A stretch of 9,208 nt of DNA, taken from assembly GCA_964596185.1 (NCBI GenBank), contig CAZQUE010000135.1, positions 1-9,208 of the forward strand, written 5' to 3'. This document shows positions 6,944-9,208 of this stretch, piece by piece (position 1 is the stretch's first letter; each line of letters begins with the position of its first letter). The stretch comes from DYKG01 sp964596185 (GTDB taxonomy: Bacteria; Muiribacteriota; Ozemobacteria; Ozemobacterales; Ozemobacteraceae). Made by a program: the position numbers and the translations under genes. The notes beneath the pieces are model-generated. The model was not told the origin of the DNA, did no database searches, and was given only the letters and a program-made list of their open reading frames with translations.

Positions 6944-6974
6944 AAATAAAAAAGGCCGTCAGTCAAAACGGCCT
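6944..6974 (-). terminator. intrinsic terminator after the 7025-7324 gene
   Basis: On the minus strand AGGCCGT (6968-6974) pairs perfectly with ACGGCCT (6953-6959) across an 8-nt loop, followed by a T-run and ATTT. It begins 50 nt after the stop of the 99-residue gene, so it ends that transcript and separates it from the transglycosylase operon. Confidence 0.85.
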
Positions 6975-7024
6975 ATTTTGTAATTCCTTATTAAATTCGC
7001 TTATGAAAAGACTTACTGCTCGAT

Positions 7025-7324
7025 TCAATCGTTGTTGCGGTGCAGATATTCCCAGCTCAGTACGCACGAGGTAAAATGCCAGGTGTCATCTTCGGAAAGT
7101 TCCTTAGCCTCGGCAATCTTTCTAGCAATGCCCTCGCAGAGCCAACATTCCCTTTCCTGGGTAGCATACATTTGCATCAGCATTTCAAGGGTAGGAGGTT
7201 CAGAAGGGCTTGGGGGCACGACCTGTGCCTGTTTGTTCTGCACCGACTCACATTGAGAACTGGCGTTTTCATTTGAAATATCAAGAACGGGATTTAAAGT
7301 CTGCACGGCGATGGTGTTACTCAT
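7025..7324 (-). CDS. small protein of unknown function with a possible Cys/His metal site
   Basis: 99 residues with no signal peptide or membrane helix. The N-terminal half (1-45) is polar and Ser/Pro/Gln-rich and looks disordered. The C-terminal half is helical with several aromatic residues. It contains Cys60-x2-Cys63 and, 19 residues on, His83-x3-Cys87, a spacing that could hold a zinc ion; this is inference, since I recognise no family. The ATG is preceded by GAGGT (7329-7333) at 4 nt, and a good promoter lies at 7369-7397. An intrinsic terminator follows the stop, so this is a self-contained single-gene transcript, which supports it being real. Confidence 0.7.
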   Translation of the reverse strand: MSNTIAVQTLNPVLDISNENASSQCESVQNKQAQVVPPSPSEPPTLEMLMQMYATQERECWLCEGIARKIAEAKELSEDDTWHFTSCVLSWEYLHRNND

Positions 7325-7368
7325 TACTACCTCAATCTCACAAGTTCATATCTGCATCGGGTTCGGCA

Positions 7369-7397
7369 ATTATAAAAAGTTCAAACTGCTAAAGCAA
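7369..7397 (-). promoter_or_regulatory. sigma70-type promoter of the 7025-7324 gene
   Basis: Minus strand: TTGCTT (7392-7397), a spacer of exactly 17 nt, then a perfect TATAAT (7369-7374). Predicted start near 7362, giving a leader of about 38 nt with a GAGGT ribosome site. It is the best promoter in the window. Confidence 0.65.
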
Positions 7398-7492
7398 ATC
7401 AGCACGACTTTTTTGACCTAGGCCACCAGCGGTTTCTAAAAAAAAATCCGTAAGTCTTCCCTCTTATAAAGACAGGTAAAAAACTTTTTTTC

Positions 7493-7512
7493 GTGCACAA
7501 TGCACGGTGCAC
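7493..7512. repeat. TGCAC triplet repeat with GTGCAC palindromes
   Basis: TGCAC occurs at 7494-7498, 7501-7505 and 7508-7512, a 7-nt period. The outer copies are each part of the palindrome GTGCAC. It lies between the two small genes, downstream of the 70-residue gene and about 95 nt upstream of the promoter at 7369-7397. It could be a protein-binding site or part of a hairpin; no function can be assigned. Confidence 0.4.
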
Positions 7513-7550
7513 AGACTCCGGCCTTTCTAAGAGCAGACTAAAGACAATTT

Positions 7551-7763
7551 TCAGCTCAGCAAAGTTTTTTCTTCGGGAAGGTTTTCATTGTAAAAGTCAA
7601 GCAGGGCATTGCGAAACTGCATGCGCAGGTGGTCACGCAATGCTGATCTGGCCTGGGCAACCGCTTTTTTGTGGCGGGTCACGATTTTATCGGGGTCGAT
7701 ATCCGGATCATCGTAATCTTTAACCGAGTTTTGATCAGTCAGCCATTTTTTCATGTCAATCAT
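7551..7763 (-). CDS. small protein of unknown function, 70 residues
   Basis: MIDMKKWLTDQN opens a protein with an Asp-rich patch (YDDPDIDPD, 17-25), then a basic, probably helical stretch (about 27-60) and an acidic end. No signal peptide, membrane segment or known motif. The start was set at the ATG at 7763 because AGGAGAT (7771-7777) lies exactly 7 nt upstream. A longer reading from a TTG at 7817 would place that ribosome site inside the gene and has no site of its own. No convincing intrinsic terminator follows it: a weak 5-bp hairpin and A/T runs lie near 7441-7490. The strong ribosome site and intact frame argue for a real gene; the family is unknown to me. Confidence 0.65.
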   Translation of the reverse strand: MIDMKKWLTDQNSVKDYDDPDIDPDKIVTRHKKAVAQARSALRDHLRMQFRNALLDFYNENLPEEKTLLS

Positions 7764-7770
7764 CTTTTTT

Positions 7771-7797
7771 ATCTCCTGAAAATGCGCTTTTATTCTA
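7771..7797 (-). promoter_or_regulatory. -10-like box and ribosome site for the 70-residue gene
   Basis: On the minus strand TAGAAT (7792-7797, five of six matches to TATAAT) is followed by AGGAGAT (7771-7777), 7 nt before the ATG. A -35 partner is poor (GTTTTG at 17 nt). The ribosome site is convincing; the promoter part is tentative. Confidence 0.35.
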
Positions 7798-7817
7798 AAT
7801 CGGTAAAAGTCGAGCAA

Positions 7818-8031
7818 AACTTGACAAGGTCATTTACCAACGTTTTTGCTTTTCTCTTGCATTAACCGACAAAAGCTTTAATCCCAAACATAAATTCACC
7901 CAAATTTGTTTCAACTGTAAGTTCCTCTCCCCGACCTTCCCGGACAAACCCGGGCAATCTCACAGAACTAGCAATAATCAACGCAATCGGCAAGCTCGAA
8001 AAAGCTGGCGAACCAGATTAACGGACATAAG
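7818..8031. other. non-coding stretch with nothing recognised
   Basis: Between the leader of the 70-residue gene and the tandem repeats I see no reading frame with a ribosome site and no RNA gene. A perfect TTGACA at 7821-7826 (+) has no -10 partner. A small CCCGG/CCGGG inverted repeat lies near 7939-7955. Confidence 0.5.
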
Positions 8032-8194
8032 TTGGCTTAATCTGCATACTAGAAAAAAGTTGGCAAGCCTCACTTGCAGGACAAAATTGGCTTAACCTGC
8101 ATACTGGAATAATTTGGCAAACCTCACTTGCACGACAAAGTTGGCTTAACCTGCATACTGAAATAATTTGGCAAGCCTCACTTGCACGACAAAG
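8032..8194. repeat. 54/55-bp tandem repeat, three units
   Basis: Units 8032-8086 (55 bp), 8087-8140 and 8141-8194 (54 bp each) all begin TTGGCTTAA and end near GACAAAG. Units 2 and 3 differ at only two positions; unit 1 is more diverged. A fourth unit begins at 8195 but stops after TTG. Each unit contains GCAAG-CCTCA-CTTGC, a 5-bp stem with a 5-nt loop; in unit 2 one stem base is changed. There are no unique spacers, so this is not a CRISPR array. Confidence 0.92.
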
Positions 8195-8196
8195 TT

Positions 8197-8222
8197 GAAA
8201 ACTTGCCGGCTTTCAAGTTTTC
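8197..8222. other. perfect 9-bp inverted repeat at the end of the tandem array
   Basis: GAAAACTTG (8197-8205) and CAAGTTTTC (8214-8222) flank an 8-nt loop CCGGCTTT. It starts exactly where the third tandem unit ends. No T-run follows on the plus strand, so it is not a standard terminator. Confidence 0.7.
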
Positions 8223-8248
8223 CACCCAGCCTTCCGAGCCGCCACCAT

Positions 8249-8380
8249 TTTTCATATTTTTTTTGTTTTAAACATTTATTTGTTTTAAAATATTTTTTGC
8301 TTTTTCTTGTTTTTTTGCAAGAAAAATGCCGTTGAGATAATTTTTATTATGTAAACCCTACAAAGCATTTTTGCTGAAAA
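8249..8380. other. AT-rich block with a 9-bp hairpin at 8301-8326
   Basis: A very T-rich plus strand with several runs of six or more T, in sharp contrast to the GC-rich repeat that follows. TTTTTCTTG (8301-8309) and CAAGAAAAA (8318-8326) form a perfect stem with an 8-nt loop. No gene, DnaA-box cluster or clear terminator was found. Confidence 0.6.
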
Positions 8381-8568
8381 ACGAAACATCACCCGACCGC
8401 AGCCGGCTTAGCAACAAGAAACGAAGATGCGTAGCGTTGCAATGCCGGCCAGTATTGGCAGAAAACTCTGATAGTTGTTTAAGGCCGCGGCAGGCAGGAA
8501 TTTCAGCTTCATGCGTCTACGCTTGCTCGTTTTTCTTGGCAAAAACAACGCGCGCGCGATCGACACGC
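8380..8568. repeat. dispersed repeat, right-end copy A (189 bp)
   Basis: Aligns without gaps to 9020-9208 at a fixed offset of 640 bp; I count about 8 mismatches in 189. Its first 66 bp (8380-8445) are the core also found at 55-120 and 229-294, and its GATAGTTGTT tail (from 8470) matches 307-334. It continues into a CG-alternating run (8549-8558) and the structured segment at 8558-8630. Confidence 0.92.
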
Positions 8569-8630
8569 GAACTCGAAGCCTCATCCTGAGGCCTCGTTCG
8601 CGGCTCAGCATCCGGCTTCGCCGGTCGATC
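8558..8630. other. predicted three-way-junction fold, possible structured RNA or REP-like DNA
   Basis: GATCGA (8558-8563) pairs with TCGATC (8625-8630) and encloses two hairpins. Hairpin A (8566-8602) has CGCGAAC/GTTCGCG (7 bp), a small internal loop with two more pairs, GCCTCA/TGAGGC (6 bp) and loop TCC. Hairpin B (8612-8624) is CCGGC-TTC-GCCGG. All pairs were checked base by base. No T-run follows. Not matched to any known RNA family. Confidence 0.55.
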
Positions 8631-8739
8631 TCTGCGGCTTTTGTTTTTGAGAAAACCGGCAAGCTCCGACAGCATTGCGCTGAAAAACCCTGCCCTGCCC
8701 GCTGCGCTATCATCGCCAGCTGCTAAAGCATAAGAAGCC

Positions 8740-8807
8740 GCGAAGGGGCGGCTTTGCTTAAGCAAAGGTGTCAAACCACAACCTGCGAAGGGGCGGCTTT
8801 GCATAAG
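8740..8807. repeat. short direct repeat, two copies 45 bp apart
   Basis: GCGAAGGGGCGGCTTTGC begins at 8740 and again at 8785; the 23-base matches (8740-8762, 8785-8807) differ at one position. They lie within the 640-bp repeat unit, in DNA without a convincing gene. Confidence 0.8.
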
Positions 8808-8926
8808 CGCAGACGTCAGAACCAGGCCAGGGGCGGGTGCTTGCGCAGTGAATGCTGACGAAGACGGCCCTGACTCTCTGAACAAATGGCCGCAAAAGCG
8901 TTGTTGCACGACAGGAAGTCGGGCAA

Positions 8927-8961
8927 CCTCGCCGGCCTCCAGGGATGGAGGCTCGGCGGGG
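8927..8961. other. long imperfect hairpin with AGGGAT loop
   Basis: 8927-8940 pairs with 8947-8961 across the loop AGGGAT: six pairs (GCCTCC/GGAGGC), one bulged T at 8953, then eight pairs including one G-T. A 10-bp palindrome CAACGCGTTG follows at 8965-8974. Only three T follow the stem on the plus strand, so terminator function is uncertain. Confidence 0.6.
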
Positions 8962-9019
8962 TTTCAACGCGTTGCGAGACATTAGTGAAGCCAGAGTCAG
9001 GAGACGGCGTAGTTGCATG

Positions 9020-9208
9020 AACGAAGCATCACCCGACCGCAGCCGGCTTAGCAACAAGAAACGAAGATGCGCAGCGTTGCAATGCAGCCCCGTATTTGCA
9101 GAAAACTCTGATAGTTGTTTAAAGCCGCGGCAGGCAGGAATTTCAGCTTCATACGTCTACGCTTGCTCGTTTTTCTTGGCAAAAACAACGCGCGCGCGAT
9201 CGACACGC
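9020..9208. repeat. dispersed repeat, right-end copy B (cut by window end)
   Basis: Second copy of the 189-bp sequence, 640 bp after copy A, with core 9020-9085. The match runs to the last base of the window, so the repeated unit is longer and may be a 640-bp tandem array. The start of the three-way-junction fold (GATCGACACGC) is already present at the end. Confidence 0.92.

Noticed and set aside
7551..7817. Longer 88-residue version of the small gene starting at a TTG
   Set aside because: The strong AGGAGAT site lies inside this extension and points to the ATG at 7763; the TTG has no site of its own.
7821..7826. Perfect TTGACA (-35 consensus) on the plus strand
   Set aside because: No -10 element at 16-18 nt and no plus-strand gene downstream.
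8032..8194. CRISPR array
   Set aside because: The repeated unit is continuous at 54-55 bp; there are no unique spacers and no cas genes in the window.
8301..8326. AT-rich hairpin as an intrinsic terminator
   Set aside because: The T-run precedes or forms the stem and loop rather than following it, on either strand, and no gene ends nearby.
8408..9057. Several overlapping minus- and plus-strand open frames of 80-130 codons in the right-end repeat region
   Set aside because: They overlap in many frames, lack ribosome sites, are low in complexity and run through inverted repeats, as expected of GC-rich non-coding DNA.

Overview
The window looks like chromosomal DNA from a diderm (Gram-negative type) bacterium: it encodes a periplasmic lytic transglycosylase, minor pilin-like proteins and an exported metallopeptidase. 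Codon use is mixed, with roughly balanced GC in the genes. Two genes start with TTG behind strong Shine-Dalgarno sites. No gene allows a firm taxonomic call. A little-sampled lineage rich in type IV pilus and TPR genes (for example Candidatus Riflebacteria, or a deltaproteobacterial-like group) is a guess from gene style only.

Layout. Positions 1-334 hold two tandem copies of a GC-rich repeat with a CGAGCA hexamer array. Positions 457-2105 (+) hold two overlapping genes: a very highly charged 111-residue protein, then an exported TPR protein with a C-terminal HExxH peptidase domain (peptidase MA-like). Converging on them, positions 6824 down to 2121 (-) form one tight six-gene operon. In transcription order it encodes: an exported DUF4124/SLT/TPR lytic transglycosylase; a short PilV-like membrane protein; a PulJ/PilW-like prepilin; a large PilX-like protein; YggS (PLP homeostasis); and YggT (membrane protein). 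Junctions are 6 nt, two 4-nt ATGA overlaps, 26 nt and 3 nt, so co-transcription and coupling are likely. Two small unrecognised minus-strand genes follow, at 7025-7324 (with its own promoter and a good intrinsic terminator) and 7551-7763.

From about 7818 to the right end (about 1.4 kb) I see no convincing gene. This stretch holds three 54/55-bp tandem units closed by a perfect 9-bp hairpin, an AT-rich block with another 9-bp hairpin, then a GC-rich repeat region. There a 189-bp sequence recurs at a distance of exactly 640 bp and carries a predicted three-way-junction fold in its complete first copy. A 66-bp core of this repeat also occurs twice at the left end, always in the same orientation, so the gene block is flanked on both sides by one dispersed repeat family.

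How the genes fit together. The minus operon reads as a cell-envelope and pilus unit. The transglycosylase could open peptidoglycan for a pilus or pseudopilus machine whose minor subunits are the next three genes. yggS-yggT next to pilus genes is a known arrangement (pilT-yggS-yggT in enterobacteria). I find no CRISPR array, tRNA, rRNA, transposase or defence gene. The least explained material is the repeat and structured non-coding DNA at the two ends.
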